DNA of 64,000 nt, taken from NCBI GenBank assembly GCA_028825445.1, contig JAPKAD010000003.1, positions 1-64,000 on the forward strand, given 5' to 3'. Shown piece by piece: positions 45,954-57,519 of this stretch. Position 1 is the stretch's first letter, and each line of letters opens with the position of its first letter. This DNA comes from Octadecabacter sp. (GTDB lineage: Bacteria; Pseudomonadota; Alphaproteobacteria; Rhodobacterales; Rhodobacteraceae). A program made the position numbers and the translations under genes. The notes below the pieces were generated by a model. That model worked only from the letters and a program-made list of their open reading frames with translations, searched no databases and was not told the origin of the DNA.

Positions 45954-46658
45954 TTAGTCCACCATATCAAACGGCAAACGCTCTGATATGGTGATCTCGT
46001 CGGGGGAAACTGCACAACTAAAACACATAATTTCAACACCTGACGACTGCGCAGCCTTGAACGCTGCTGCATATGTTGGGTCAAGATCTGCAGCCAGTGT
46101 CACACGGGCACAATCAGTGCGTTGCACCAAAAACAAAAGCACAGCGCGGTGACCTTGTTGTACCATCGCTGCCAAATCGCCTAGATGTTTTGCGCCACGT
46201 GTTGTGACGCTGTCAGGGAATTCTGCCAAACCAGTCTGGCGGGACAAAGTAACTGATTTGACCTCCAAATAGCAATCGCGCCGCCCGTCGCCTGTCAGTA
46301 GAAAATCCACGCGGCTTTTCTCACGGTATTTTACCTCAGGGCGGATGCTATCGTAACCGTCAAGCCCCTCGATTCTGCCCGCCAATGCCTCACCACAGAT
46401 TTTGTTCGCAGCACTTGTATCAATACCCACAAACGAGTTGGGTAATTCAACCAACCGCCATCCCCAGTCAAGCTTTTTTTTGGGGTCGTCGTTTCCTTCA
46501 ATCCAAACCCGCAAACGGTCGTCCTTAAGCCCCATCATTGAGCCAGGGTTAGGACAATGCGCTTTTACAACCGTGCCGTCCTGCAATTCAACATCACACA
46601 AGAACCGCATGTAGCGGCGGATCAGGCGGGCTGGAACAAGAGGTGTGGCAAAGCGCAT
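45954..46658 (-). CDS. sfsA: SfsA, DNA/RNA nuclease (sugar fermentation stimulation protein)
   Basis: A 234-residue SfsA protein. VKAHCPNPGSMMGL near the start, SRVDFLLTG and CYLEVKSVTLSR (the PD-(D/E)XK-like nuclease core) and FPDSVTTRGAKHLGDLA are the family hallmarks. SfsA of Escherichia coli has been described as affecting sugar fermentation genes, and the fold is nuclease-like. It is divergent from the CinA-like gene with 39 bases between them and lies upstream of map. Confidence 0.94.
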   Translation of the reverse strand: MRFATPLVPARLIRRYMRFLCDVELQDGTVVKAHCPNPGSMMGLKDDRLRVWIEGNDDPKKKLDWGWRLVELPNSFVGIDTSAANKICGEALAGRIEGLDGYDSIRPEVKYREKSRVDFLLTGDGRRDCYLEVKSVTLSRQTGLAEFPDSVTTRGAKHLGDLAAMVQQGHRAVLLFLVQRTDCARVTLAADLDPTYAAAFKAAQSSGVEIMCFSCAVSPDEITISERLPFDMVD

Positions 46659-46697
46659 GGGTGCGGCCTATACCATTTCAAAGCGAAGGAAAATATA

Positions 46698-47420
46698 ATG
46701 CAAAATCCAACCGCCGCCATGCTCGTTATCGGGGACGAAATCCTTTCAGGTCGCACACGCGATGCAAATATGTATCACCTTGCCGGGCAGCTAACAGAAC
46801 ATGGGATTGATTTGCGCGAAGTTCGTGTTGTCAGTGACGACGCACCCGCTATTATTTCCGCTGTAAAAGCACTGTCAGCAACTTATGACATTATCTTTAC
46901 CTCTGGTGGCATTGGTCCAACCCATGACGACATCACTGCAGATTGCATCGCAGCCGCCTTTCATGACCATATCGATATTCGGCCTGATGCTCGTGCGCTG
47001 TTACAAGCCCATTATAGTCGTAACGGGCAGGAATTGAATGACGCTCGCCTGCGCATGGCCCGTATACCTGACAGTGCCACCTTAATTGACAATCCGGTCA
47101 GCATCGCACCAGGATTTACTGTGCAAAACGTGCATGTCATGGCAGGCGTCCCTTCCGTATTTCAAGCCATGGTTGCTAGCATTTTACCGACCCTCATAGG
47201 GGGCGCACCGTTACTTTCGCAAACCCTGCGTATTGATCTTGGTGAAGGTGATATTGCTGGACCACTTGGAGCATTGGCCAAGAATTTTGAAGACCTGTCG
47301 ATCGGGTCCTATCCATTTCAAAAAGATGGCAGGTATGGTGCAAATATCGTGATCCGTGGGCAAGATATGGCGCGCATTAATATGGCCATGGATCAGTTAA
47401 AATTGGAGTTTCCTGCATGA
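46698..47420 (+). CDS. Molybdopterin-binding (CinA N-terminal/MoCF) domain protein
   Basis: A 240-residue protein. LVIGDEILSGRTRDANMYHLA (about residues 9-29) and FTSGGIGPTHDDITADCIA are the MoCF_biosynth/competence-damage N-terminal motifs. The CinA C-terminal deamidase domain is absent. Stand-alone forms are common in Alphaproteobacteria; ADP-ribose-pyrophosphatase-like activity is known for full CinA only. GAAGGA precedes the ATG at 46698; the ORF track start is 47 codons early, inside sfsA. ATGA overlap with the next GNAT gene. Confidence 0.9.
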   Translation: MQNPTAAMLVIGDEILSGRTRDANMYHLAGQLTEHGIDLREVRVVSDDAPAIISAVKALSATYDIIFTSGGIGPTHDDITADCIAAAFHDHIDIRPDARALLQAHYSRNGQELNDARLRMARIPDSATLIDNPVSIAPGFTVQNVHVMAGVPSVFQAMVASILPTLIGGAPLLSQTLRIDLGEGDIAGPLGALAKNFEDLSIGSYPFQKDGRYGANIVIRGQDMARINMAMDQLKLEFPA

Positions 47421-48130
47421 CACTCCAAGCCTTAACCACCCTGATTGACGCCACATGGCCTGCCAAATCTATTGTAGACTTGGACGGCTGGAAGATCCGG
47501 AACGGTGCGGGTGGCGGTAATCGTGTGTCTGCGGCGTCACAACTGACATCTAATGCGCAAATTGAAAAAGCAGAATCTGCAATGCGCGCATTTGGCCAGA
47601 CGCCCCTGTTCATGGTGCGCAATGGTGAGGAAGTACTAGATGGCGCGCTCAAAACCGCAGGCTACAAAATCAAAGACCCCGTGACCTTTTACACAGCGCC
47701 TACTGCGCAAATCACGACGCAGCGCCCCCCTGCTGTAACCTGTTTCCAGGTCTGGCCACCCTTAGCGACGCAGGTCGAAATCTGGAATGAAGGTGGCATT
47801 GATGACGCCCGCCTCACCATTATGGCCCGTGCCGCTGGACCGAAAACCACCGTTCTGGGCCGCGTTCAAGACAGGCCTGCAGGCACTGCCTTTTGCGCCA
47901 TTCATAACGGCATCGCGATGCTCCACGCGATTGAAACCCGCCATGCGTTTCGCCGTCAGGGTCTTGGTTGCCACATGATCCGCGCGCTTGCATTCTGGGC
48001 ACAAGAACACAACGCTCACACAATCGCCCTGCTTGTCACACAAGCCAACATTGCGGCTAATGCCCTCTACACTTCCCTAGGGATGATCCCTGTGGGAGGA
48101 TATTATTATCGTATCTATCCGGAGACTTGA
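47417..48130 (+). CDS. GNAT family N-acetyltransferase
   Basis: A 237-residue protein. The C-terminal acetyltransferase half shows AIETRHAFRRQGLGCHMIRALAFWA (about 174-198), with the RRQGLG acetyl-CoA loop, and LLVTQANIAANALYTSLGMIPVGGYYYR, the usual GNAT ending. The N-terminal half (WKIRNGAGGGNRVSAAS) is a degenerate GNAT-like domain typical of this family in Rhodobacterales. The substrate is unknown. It is coupled to the CinA-like gene upstream, and its stop touches the next start. Confidence 0.88.
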   Translation: MTLQALTTLIDATWPAKSIVDLDGWKIRNGAGGGNRVSAASQLTSNAQIEKAESAMRAFGQTPLFMVRNGEEVLDGALKTAGYKIKDPVTFYTAPTAQITTQRPPAVTCFQVWPPLATQVEIWNEGGIDDARLTIMARAAGPKTTVLGRVQDRPAGTAFCAIHNGIAMLHAIETRHAFRRQGLGCHMIRALAFWAQEHNAHTIALLVTQANIAANALYTSLGMIPVGGYYYRIYPET

Positions 48131-48700
48131 ATGACCAAAACCCTTCCTACAGCCCTGAACCTGCCACCAGTCGATCCACTACCAGATCACATTGCCAGAT
48201 ACTTTGCCATCTGTGATGATAAAATTGGGTTCGTACCTAATGTGCTGGCGGCTTATGCATTTGACGCCGCAAAGTTCGACGCGTTTTCTGCAATGTACAA
48301 CGATGTAATGTTGGCTAATTCTGGCCTCAGTAAACTTGAACGCGAAATGATTGCAGTGGTCGTGTCGTCGATCAACAAATGCTTTTATTGTCTCACCGCG
48401 CATGGTCAGGCAGTGCGTGCGCTGTCTGAGGATCCTAAGCTAGGCGAAATGCTAATAATGAACTGGCGCGCGGCCGATCTTAATGTTCGCCAAACGGCTA
48501 TGCTAATATTTGCTGAAAAAATTACCACAGCCAGCTCTGAGACGACTGAGATTGATCGCCAAACATTGCGCGATGTGGGCTTTAGTGATCGCGACATCTG
48601 GGACATCACGTCAGTCACAGGTTTTTTCAACATGACCAACCGCATGGCCAGCGCCACGGATATGCGTCCTAATGACAACTATCACTCCCAAAATCGATAA
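48131..48700 (+). CDS. Peroxidase-related AhpD-like (carboxymuconolactone decarboxylase family) protein
   Basis: A 189-residue all-helical protein of the AhpD-like peroxidase-related family. The CxxC active site is in SINKCFYCLTAHGQAVR (about residues 80-96) with the following His. IGFVPNVLAAYA near the start and DIWDITSVTGFFNMTNRMA near the end are family blocks. It starts directly after the GNAT stop codon. Its TAA (48698-48700) overlaps an ATA that is the apparent former start of the OmpA-family gene. Confidence 0.9.
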   Translation: MTKTLPTALNLPPVDPLPDHIARYFAICDDKIGFVPNVLAAYAFDAAKFDAFSAMYNDVMLANSGLSKLEREMIAVVVSSINKCFYCLTAHGQAVRALSEDPKLGEMLIMNWRAADLNVRQTAMLIFAEKITTASSETTEIDRQTLRDVGFSDRDIWDITSVTGFFNMTNRMASATDMRPNDNYHSQNR

Positions 48701-49743
48701 TCCGCATCCTCGCCCTTCTTCTTGCACCATTACAGACGGCTGCTGTCACTCTCGACATGCCAGCCAACGCAACCCTTGTTGCTGAAGAAATCGTAGGTCT
48801 GTACAGTTACTCTATGCCCACCGCCGCATGGTCCCGCGCAGGAATGCCCATTTTGACAGGAGCTAGAGAAGTGCGCCAACAGGCGTGGTGGATTCATGCG
48901 GCTGGTCTGAGCACTTTTCAATTGTTGCAACCGTTGATCAAACAATTAACTGAAGCAGGATTTGAGGTGCTCTTTACCTGCGTCGATGACGTTTGTGGTG
49001 GCTTTGATTTTCGCTTTGCCACACCAGTATTGCCCGCCCCTGCAATGCACGTCGATTTGGGCGACTACCGCTTTTTTGCAATGCAACGAAACGTTGATAA
49101 CTCTGTCGAGTTGCTCAGCTTACTAGGCAGTCGTTCATCCACGGCGGTGTTTATTCAAATTTTCCGTGTCGGCCCTGCAGACAGCGCCCCCTTGGCTACG
49201 GCAGATGCACCTGTTGTACGTGGTGTTGCGCCAATTATCTCAGGCAGTCTTAGGCGGTCACCGGAAAATCAGGGACGGTTTATCTTAACAGGCTTGGTGT
49301 TCGAAACAGGATCAGCACAACTGGGAGATGCCACCTTTGAATCACTACAGCACCTATCAAACTACCTTTTGGCAAATCCTGATCAGAAGGTTGCGCTGGT
49401 CGGTCATACAGATTCTGTAGGTTCGCTCAATGGAAACATTACGCTTTCCAAACGCCGCGCAGGGTCTGTATTAAAACGATTGGTAACGATATAAAATGTG
49501 CCCCGTAGCCAACTTGATGCACAGGGTATGGGCTATCTTTCCCTAGTCACGACGAACCTTACGGAAGACGGCCGCGAGACAAATCGCCGTGCCGAAGTTA
49601 TCATCACGTCGACACAATACCTCAGGGCCCCTGCACCAGACTGCAGGACAGAACCTGTCTTTCCAAACTTGGCAATGCAGCAAGTAATAGCTATCTCAGT
49701 TAAGAAAAAAACTGCAGCCACATTGCTTGGCTTTTTTAATTAA
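48697..49743 (+). pseudogene. Decayed OmpA-family outer-membrane protein gene (start and frame damaged)
   Basis: From 48697 the frame reads IIRILALLLAPLQTAA, a good signal peptide, but the first codon is ATA within CGATAATCC, where neighbouring genes have ATGA junctions; a single G-to-A change would explain both. The protein continues to the OmpA domain (VALVGHTDSVGSLNGNITLS) and is cut by TAA at 49492-49494 in VTI*NVPRSQLDAQGMGYL. The frame then goes on through TEDGRETNRRAEVIITST and reads past the expected end to 49743. OmpA domains bind peptidoglycan from the outer membrane. A shorter product from the internal ATG at 48757 would lack the signal peptide. Confidence 0.85.
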
Positions 49744-49889
49744 AGTTTACAGCGGCATCAAAAGATATGGTTGGTGCAGATTCTCAAAAAAGAGTTTTAA
49801 ATCATCCTGACTTGAAGATGCACAAACATTTATGGGATCGTCAAGTTGCCAGCGATCTTCCTAACGATAGGCTCGGCGTTGGATATCAA

Positions 49890-50580
49890 GCAGATTTCAG
49901 CTCACGCGTGATGTTGTCCCAGACCCAATGGGCATCGGCTCTGGCCTAACGCTAGGAAGCAGCTGAAGGGTGTCGAGGCGCGGGCGGAAGACGGCTTGAA
50001 CAGGTCATGGGTGGATAAGAACCGTAGTGCTTGTCGGAACGATTTGAAACGACCCATGATATTTTCTCGTCTTCGGGTGGGGCAATGTAATCCTTTAGAT
50101 CAATTATTGAGACCTTTTCTTGCTGTGATGTTCGAATCCTAGAGCAATCTCTTTCACTGCGGTACCATAGCTTTAAAGCATATCGGTGATAATCGCCCTT
50201 GGCGTGCCAAATACCTTGAATAGCTTATGGCAAAATCGACTTGCAGCCCGTTAATTGTGCCAAAACTGCACGAGGATGTCCAGTACATCGCCTTTGCTAC
50301 CGACAGCGCGCCACAGCTAATATTTCTTGCAGTTTATCAGAAGGACAATTTCATCCAAGTACCATTTATCCACCACTTTGGATCAGTCTCGGCGGATCAC
50401 CTCGACATACTGTGACCTGAGTTTAGCAACCCAAGCGCGGATGTTTTCGTAGCTAACAACAACACTGCATGCCGCCAGCAAGTCCTCGAAATCGCGTAAA
50501 ATCAGGGAAATCGGTGATAAGTTCAGACAGTCTATGAAATACTCTCAGGGGGAAACGATGGCCTATAAAGGCGCCAGATT
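49890..50580 (-). mobile_element. Decayed IS6-family transposase
   Basis: On the minus strand, pieces of an IS6-type DDE transposase occur in order: LRDFEDLLAACSVVVSYENI and RAWVAKLRSQ; KWYLDEIVLLI with the first catalytic Asp; LWRAVGSKGDVLDILVQFW; FGTPRAIITDML with the second Asp; SYGTAVKEIALGFEHHSKK; then MGRFKSFRQALRFLSTHD and ADAHWVWDNITREL. Several in-frame stops and at least two frame changes separate them. I could not define terminal inverted repeats or target duplications. It is a long-dead insertion. It lies just after the decayed ompA gene, and could be linked to its loss. Confidence 0.85.
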
Positions 50581-50774
50581 ACTTGGGATTGGTCATACGA
50601 ATACATACCCCGAAAGGAAACGTCTTACAACTTGACGATCCCCCAACCACAAGAATATCCGCATTGCCATTCAGCTAAGGGGCTATAAAAGAATTAGCTA
50701 CAATGCCCAGTATCAACATGACAAATGCAATCCAATGTCTGAGCACGATCATGCATTTCCATTTTGGGGTTTGG

Positions 50775-52844
<2,070 letters not shown>

Positions 52845-52952
52845 TCACGCCAAACGCCGCGTCACCCGGTCTTTACTTTGTAAATATTCCATAGGTGTAG
52901 AGGCTGGCCACCATATTGTCAGATTTCACAGCCAATTCGACCCCATACAAGC

Positions 52953-53342
52953 TCAGTCTTGCAACGTCTCAAGGCAATGGCGCCGAAACACTTTTTTAAG
53001 CATATCCAGCTCAGCACGCAGCAACGACAACTCGGCACGGATGTCTTCTGCCAAAGCATCCCCTGCAATAATTGAAAAGCTACCAAGCATCATAGCTTCA
53101 TGGCGATCTTTTATAACAAAAGTTTGTACGCCATCCGCGATTCGGCTGGCGGGAATTGGCACCCTGACATGCCAACATTCCTGAACGTGGTCTTCTTCTA
53201 CCTCGACCCCATCAACCAGAAAACCCAAGTGCGTAACTTCAATATTTGGCTGCCACGTACCATCACGCCCGTGATGCTTAAGCGATCCATGCCAGATCCC
53301 TTCAATCAGGCGCAGTTTCGTTAGCTCTATCTTGTCAGACAT
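52953..53342 (-). CDS. Hypothetical protein downstream of the DUF6478 gene
   Basis: A 129-residue protein, no signal peptide or membrane helix. It has a beta-rich start (LRLIEGIWHGSLKHHGRDGT, then VTHLGFLVDGVEVEEDHVQE) and ends in a predicted amphipathic helix (ELSLLRAELDMLKKVFRRHC) that could form a coiled coil. I do not recognise a named family. It lies eight bases after the DUF6478 gene with GGAGGG before its start, so the two are cotranscribed and probably act together. Confidence 0.75.
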   Translation of the reverse strand: MSDKIELTKLRLIEGIWHGSLKHHGRDGTWQPNIEVTHLGFLVDGVEVEEDHVQECWHVRVPIPASRIADGVQTFVIKDRHEAMMLGSFSIIAGDALAEDIRAELSLLRAELDMLKKVFRRHCLETLQD

Positions 53343-53350
53343 TTACCCTC

Positions 53351-54124
53351 CTAAACTTCAGCGCGTAGATTGCGCGAAAATGTCATGTCACGAAGTGTAA
53401 CTTGGTTCATCTTTGGTCGCTCAAAGATCAAATCAATCCACATGGACTCCACGCGCTTTTCGTTCAAATTACTGTAGGCAAGATCAAATTCCACCATGGT
53501 CTTGCCATCATTGAGCAGCAGTTCACAGGCAATCTGTTCTGTATTCGGCCCATGCCGCACATTAAGCCGCGCAAAGATCTTCAGCGGGCTTTCTGTTTCT
53601 ATGACCGCGTCCATCCGCAATAGATGTCGCCGCGTCAAATTTTTGCATGATTTTGGTGGCAGTGCTAATGCAAGGCTAAGGAACGTCCCATCAAATTTAA
53701 ACACGTCCATACATAAACCAAATGGCGCCAAATCTTCTTCACGGGTGTTGCGCAGCTGTCGCAGCGTCAGTTCTGAAATCTGGCAATCGTGAAAAATTGT
53801 AACCGCATTACCTAGCATAGTGTTGTTATCAACAGCACTAACTCCCTTTGATGCTAGCGCCCTTTGCCAGAGCTGCGGACGCCACGACCAATCCGTACCC
53901 ACTGGCTTAGGAAAAACTGATGGTCCTATGTGCGGTAGTACCAGGCGGCTATCAGCTTTGTAGATTAGCTCATCTAACTTATGACGTAAAATACGCGCCG
54001 CTTCGCGTTGTTTTAGTAAAAGTGCTAGATCAGCTGTACCAGCCGCATTCGCCGCGCGGGACCAAAATGCTCGCACACGCTGCGCAAGCAGCTTTTCGAT
54101 TAACCCTGTGCGTCGTTGTCTCAT
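53351..54124 (-). CDS. DUF6478 family protein
   Basis: A 257-residue protein. Blocks that I associate with DUF6478 of Rhodobacterales are VGTDWSWRPQLWQ, VTIFHDCQISELTLRQLRNTREEDLAPFGL, FARLNVRHGPNTEQIACEL and EFDLAYSNLNEKRVESMWIDLIFE. The function is unknown. The N-terminus is basic and helical (RQRRTGLIEKLLAQRVRAFWSRA) and has no signal peptide. It is the first gene of a two-gene unit with the following hypothetical protein. Confidence 0.75.
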   Translation of the reverse strand: MRQRRTGLIEKLLAQRVRAFWSRAANAAGTADLALLLKQREAARILRHKLDELIYKADSRLVLPHIGPSVFPKPVGTDWSWRPQLWQRALASKGVSAVDNNTMLGNAVTIFHDCQISELTLRQLRNTREEDLAPFGLCMDVFKFDGTFLSLALALPPKSCKNLTRRHLLRMDAVIETESPLKIFARLNVRHGPNTEQIACELLLNDGKTMVEFDLAYSNLNEKRVESMWIDLIFERPKMNQVTLRDMTFSRNLRAEV

Positions 54125-54606
54125 CAGGTCTGATTAAATCCTTCTGTCAGAATCATACACGCCTAATCGTTTTGTGAAAGGAAACAATTAGAAGACACTC
54201 TCCAGCCAAATCAGCTGTTATCTTTAGAAGTTACCTCTGCTGCAAAAAAATTCTTACTGGTTTCGGCCAATTAAGCCGTCGCCATAAGTCGCCATAACAA
54301 GAAAACGCTCACCTTTAGCGCAGTTTAACTTAATACGCTCGAAACTAAGCACGGATATCGTAACCAGCCGTCCGTTGATGCCCAAGAACCCGCACCAGTG
54401 CGGACCCACTGTGCCTGCAAAAGTAAGGCTTAACATGCCTTGAAAACGCGCATCCAAGCTTTGACAGTGTGGAAATGTTTATTTTGTGGCGAACGGCACT
54501 GTTATAATATTGGCTACATGGCCCATCGTTCCATCTGTTCCAACTTCGCAGTCGCCTAAACCGAACACAGTGACTGCCAAAACACACCCACGCATGCACA
54601 TAACTG
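54125..54606. other. 0.5 kb spacer between ilvD and the DUF6478 gene
   Basis: Only two overlapping short minus-strand ORFs (67 and 99 codons) occur, neither recognised nor with a good ribosome binding site. A dinucleotide run (CCATATATATATG) lies at the ilvD stop end. No clear terminator was found. Confidence 0.4.
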
Positions 54607-56340
54607 CTACAAATCCATATATATATGTCGTTCATGTTTAGCACCAGGATGGGTCACTGCGCCGTCCAGCGCACCGCCAACCAGTTGCGCATACTTCCAC
54701 AGCGCACCAGACGCATAAATCGTCTCTTTTGGGCCTGCCCAATCCACTTTGCGTTGCATGATTGCCGCTTCTGTCAGATCAACCGACAATTCACCTGTGA
54801 GCGCGTTCATCGTGATCATATCACCATCTTTAAGCAAGCCAATCGGCCCACCATGTGCAGCCTCAGGCCCAACATGACCAACACAAAAGCCCCTTGTTGC
54901 ACCAGAAAAGCGGCCATCAGTAATCAGTGCGACCTTCTTGCCCATGCCCTGACCGGACAGTGCTGCTGTTGTCGCCAGCATTTCGCGCATACCTGGGCCA
55001 CCTGATGGCCCCTCATTGCGGATAACCAGCACGTCTCCTTCTTTGTAGCCGCGGGCTTTTACAGCAGAAAATGCATCTTCTTCGCTCTCAAAAACTCGCG
55101 CAGGACCAGTAAAAATTTGTTCATTGTCAGACATGCCTGCCACTTTTACGATGGCGCCATCCGGGGCAAGATTACCCTTTAGTCCAACAACGCCACCAGT
55201 TTTGGTGATTGGGTTCTCTACAGGGTAAATGACCTTGCCGTCTGCCGCACCTTTAATCATGTCCAATTCTTCGCCGATGACTTTACCACTCGCAGTCATG
55301 CACTCGTCATGCCACAGACCTGCTTTGCGCAATTCTTTCATCACGACAGGTACACCACCCACCTCAAATAAATCCTTAGCCACGTACTGACCGCCTGGTT
55401 TTAGATCAACAAAATACGGCGTTTCTTTAAAGATATCACAGACATCGAACAGGTTGAAATCGATGCCCGCTTCGTGGGCAATCGCTGGCAGGTGCAAGCC
55501 GGCATTTGTCGATCCACCCGTGCAGGCGACGACACGCGCAGCATTTTCCAGTGACTTGCGCGTCACCACATCGCGGGCCCGGATGTTTTGTGCAATCAGG
55601 TTCATGACGGCCTGACCAGACGCCTCACCATATTGCGCGCGGTCTTCATAAGGTGCGGGCATTCCAGATGAATTCAGCAATGCCAGACCGATTGCCTCAC
55701 TCACACAAGCCATCGTGTTGGCGGTGAATTGACCACCGCAGGCACCCGCCGACGGGCATGCGATCCGCTCCATCACAGCCAATTCAGCGTCTGTCATTTG
55801 ACCCGCTTGGTATTTTCCAACAGCCTCAAACATATCCTGAACGGTGATGTCTTTACCGTCATGACGACCCGGCAGGATAGAACCACCGTACATGAATACA
55901 GATGGTGTATTCAGACGCACCATGGCCATCATCATTCCTGGCAAGGATTTGTCACAGCCCGCAAGACCGACAATAGCATCATAGCAGTGCCCCCGCATGG
56001 TCAGTTCAACCGTATCTGCAATCGCATCACGTGAAGCCAACGAAGACCGCATGCCCTCATGACCCATCGCTATTCCGTCAGTGACAGTAATAGTGGTAAA
56101 TTCACGCGGCGTGCCATTAGTTTTCCTAACGCCACGTTTGACCGATTGCGCCTGCCAGTTGAGCCCAATGTTACAAGGTGCCGCTTCGTTCCAACAAGTT
56201 GCTACACCGACGAATGGCTGATTAATTTGCTCTTCAGTCAAATCCATCGCGTAGAAATATGACCGGTGCGGTGCGCGCGTTGGGCCTTCTGTGACGTGGC
56301 GACTTGGCAGATTCGTCTTGTCAGTGCGATTTTGATTCAT
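54607..56340 (-). CDS. ilvD: Dihydroxy-acid dehydratase
   Basis: A 577-residue IlvD/Edd-family protein. The iron-sulfur cysteines and Mg ligands are at Cys49 (VGVATCWNEAAPCN), GLAGCDKSLPGM (Cys129, Asp130, carbamylated-Lys position 131) and CTGGSTNAGLHL; CPSAGACGGQFTANTMA is also conserved. The C-terminal half has DGRFSGATRGFCVGHVGPEA. It makes 2-oxo acids in valine and isoleucine synthesis. AAGGATCC precedes the ATG at 56340; the ORF track adds 17 codons. Confidence 0.97.
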   Translation of the reverse strand: MNQNRTDKTNLPSRHVTEGPTRAPHRSYFYAMDLTEEQINQPFVGVATCWNEAAPCNIGLNWQAQSVKRGVRKTNGTPREFTTITVTDGIAMGHEGMRSSLASRDAIADTVELTMRGHCYDAIVGLAGCDKSLPGMMMAMVRLNTPSVFMYGGSILPGRHDGKDITVQDMFEAVGKYQAGQMTDAELAVMERIACPSAGACGGQFTANTMACVSEAIGLALLNSSGMPAPYEDRAQYGEASGQAVMNLIAQNIRARDVVTRKSLENAARVVACTGGSTNAGLHLPAIAHEAGIDFNLFDVCDIFKETPYFVDLKPGGQYVAKDLFEVGGVPVVMKELRKAGLWHDECMTASGKVIGEELDMIKGAADGKVIYPVENPITKTGGVVGLKGNLAPDGAIVKVAGMSDNEQIFTGPARVFESEEDAFSAVKARGYKEGDVLVIRNEGPSGGPGMREMLATTAALSGQGMGKKVALITDGRFSGATRGFCVGHVGPEAAHGGPIGLLKDGDMITMNALTGELSVDLTEAAIMQRKVDWAGPKETIYASGALWKYAQLVGGALDGAVTHPGAKHERHIYMDL

Positions 56341-57519
56341 GGCAGGATCCTTCGAAAATCTAACTTTTAACGCTCTAAATCGCTGTGGCACTGTCTACAA
56401 GTCGGAAGAGGCTTGTCTTATGCCCTTGCACACGGCAGTCAAGGGCGGATGAATTTGTTCATTACGTTACTGTCAGACAAATACACCGTCTCGCGCACCA
56501 ACGATAAATTATTGATCGCTTACATTGGCAAACGCGCACCAGACACTGCCGATACAGTCTGAATGGCAATGCTGGTTAACACATTGGCCACACTGGACGA
56601 AACCAGCTACATCATGGCTATCGTCACACCTTTAATGACTGCGGGCACTGGATAATTGTAATATCTACCCATCCACAAGAATGTCTATTGGTGCACCATA
56701 TTGATATTGACCACTTGAAGACTGTCCTGACAAAGGTCGAATATACAATTTCGTGACCACTATGTCTTGATGATTGCGCGCGCACCAACGTTCAAAGGGT
56801 CAGCTATCTATATTTCTGTAATCATCATTATGTCTATGCTGTAGTACATTTTCCAAATTGGATTATTAGCGATGTACTTATTTGTGCGTTGGCTCCCAAA
56901 AAAAGTATCTAATCCAGCATTAATCGGCGATTTTATCAACTGAACAACTCATGCCGCAATACACATGTTTATAGCCCACCGAGTGCACGCTGTCAGCCTG
57001 TGCTACCTCCCAGGAGCTATTCACCCTGTGTGTTGGCAATTCTAATATGTCAGTTTTTATTTATTACCACTTTGTGCCATTGCTGCTCTTCTTTAGCACA
57101 AGATGTTTTACAGCGATTTTATTCCTAGCGTTTATTTAAATCAGATCCAAATAAATGGTGTTTTGGGCAACCTGCAAAGGTACCTGGACGAGCTTTGTAA
57201 ACAAACAGTAATTTAGATTACTTTGCAGTTTTTTTGTTTGGCTTGATACATTACGATCCCATCTGCTAGAATTGTGATTAAGTCATTTGATCAACTTTAT
57301 TTAGGCTTGTTTGCACTGACTGCCTTTGACGTTAATGATTGGCTCTATGAAACAGCGCTGCTCGTCTGGCCAACTTACAGCCTAGCTTGGGAGCGGTTTA
57401 TTTTATATAAGGCGCTATTATTGCTCACTTTCGAGTTTACTGCACGACTTGCCCTGAAGCGTTGATTGCATTTCATGTCCTGTACCCCTATTTCAAACTC
57501 AACATTATTTGAGGGTCCC
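56341..57519. other. 1.2 kb tract between ilvD and accD without an intact gene
   Basis: The clearest coding-like stretch is a plus-strand frame at 56449-56655 (MNLFITLLSDKYTVSRTNDK, then LLIAYIGKRAPDTADTV, one in-frame TGA, then MAMLVNTLATLDETSYIMAI, ending in TAA), not recognised. A 63-codon ORF at 57274-57465 is also unrecognised. The rest is AT-rich and closed in all frames. It should contain the divergent promoters of ilvD and accD. Confidence 0.4.

Noticed and set aside
57274-57465. 63-codon plus-strand ORF before accD
   Set aside because: No family, no ribosome binding site, and in an AT-rich tract that probably holds the accD promoter.
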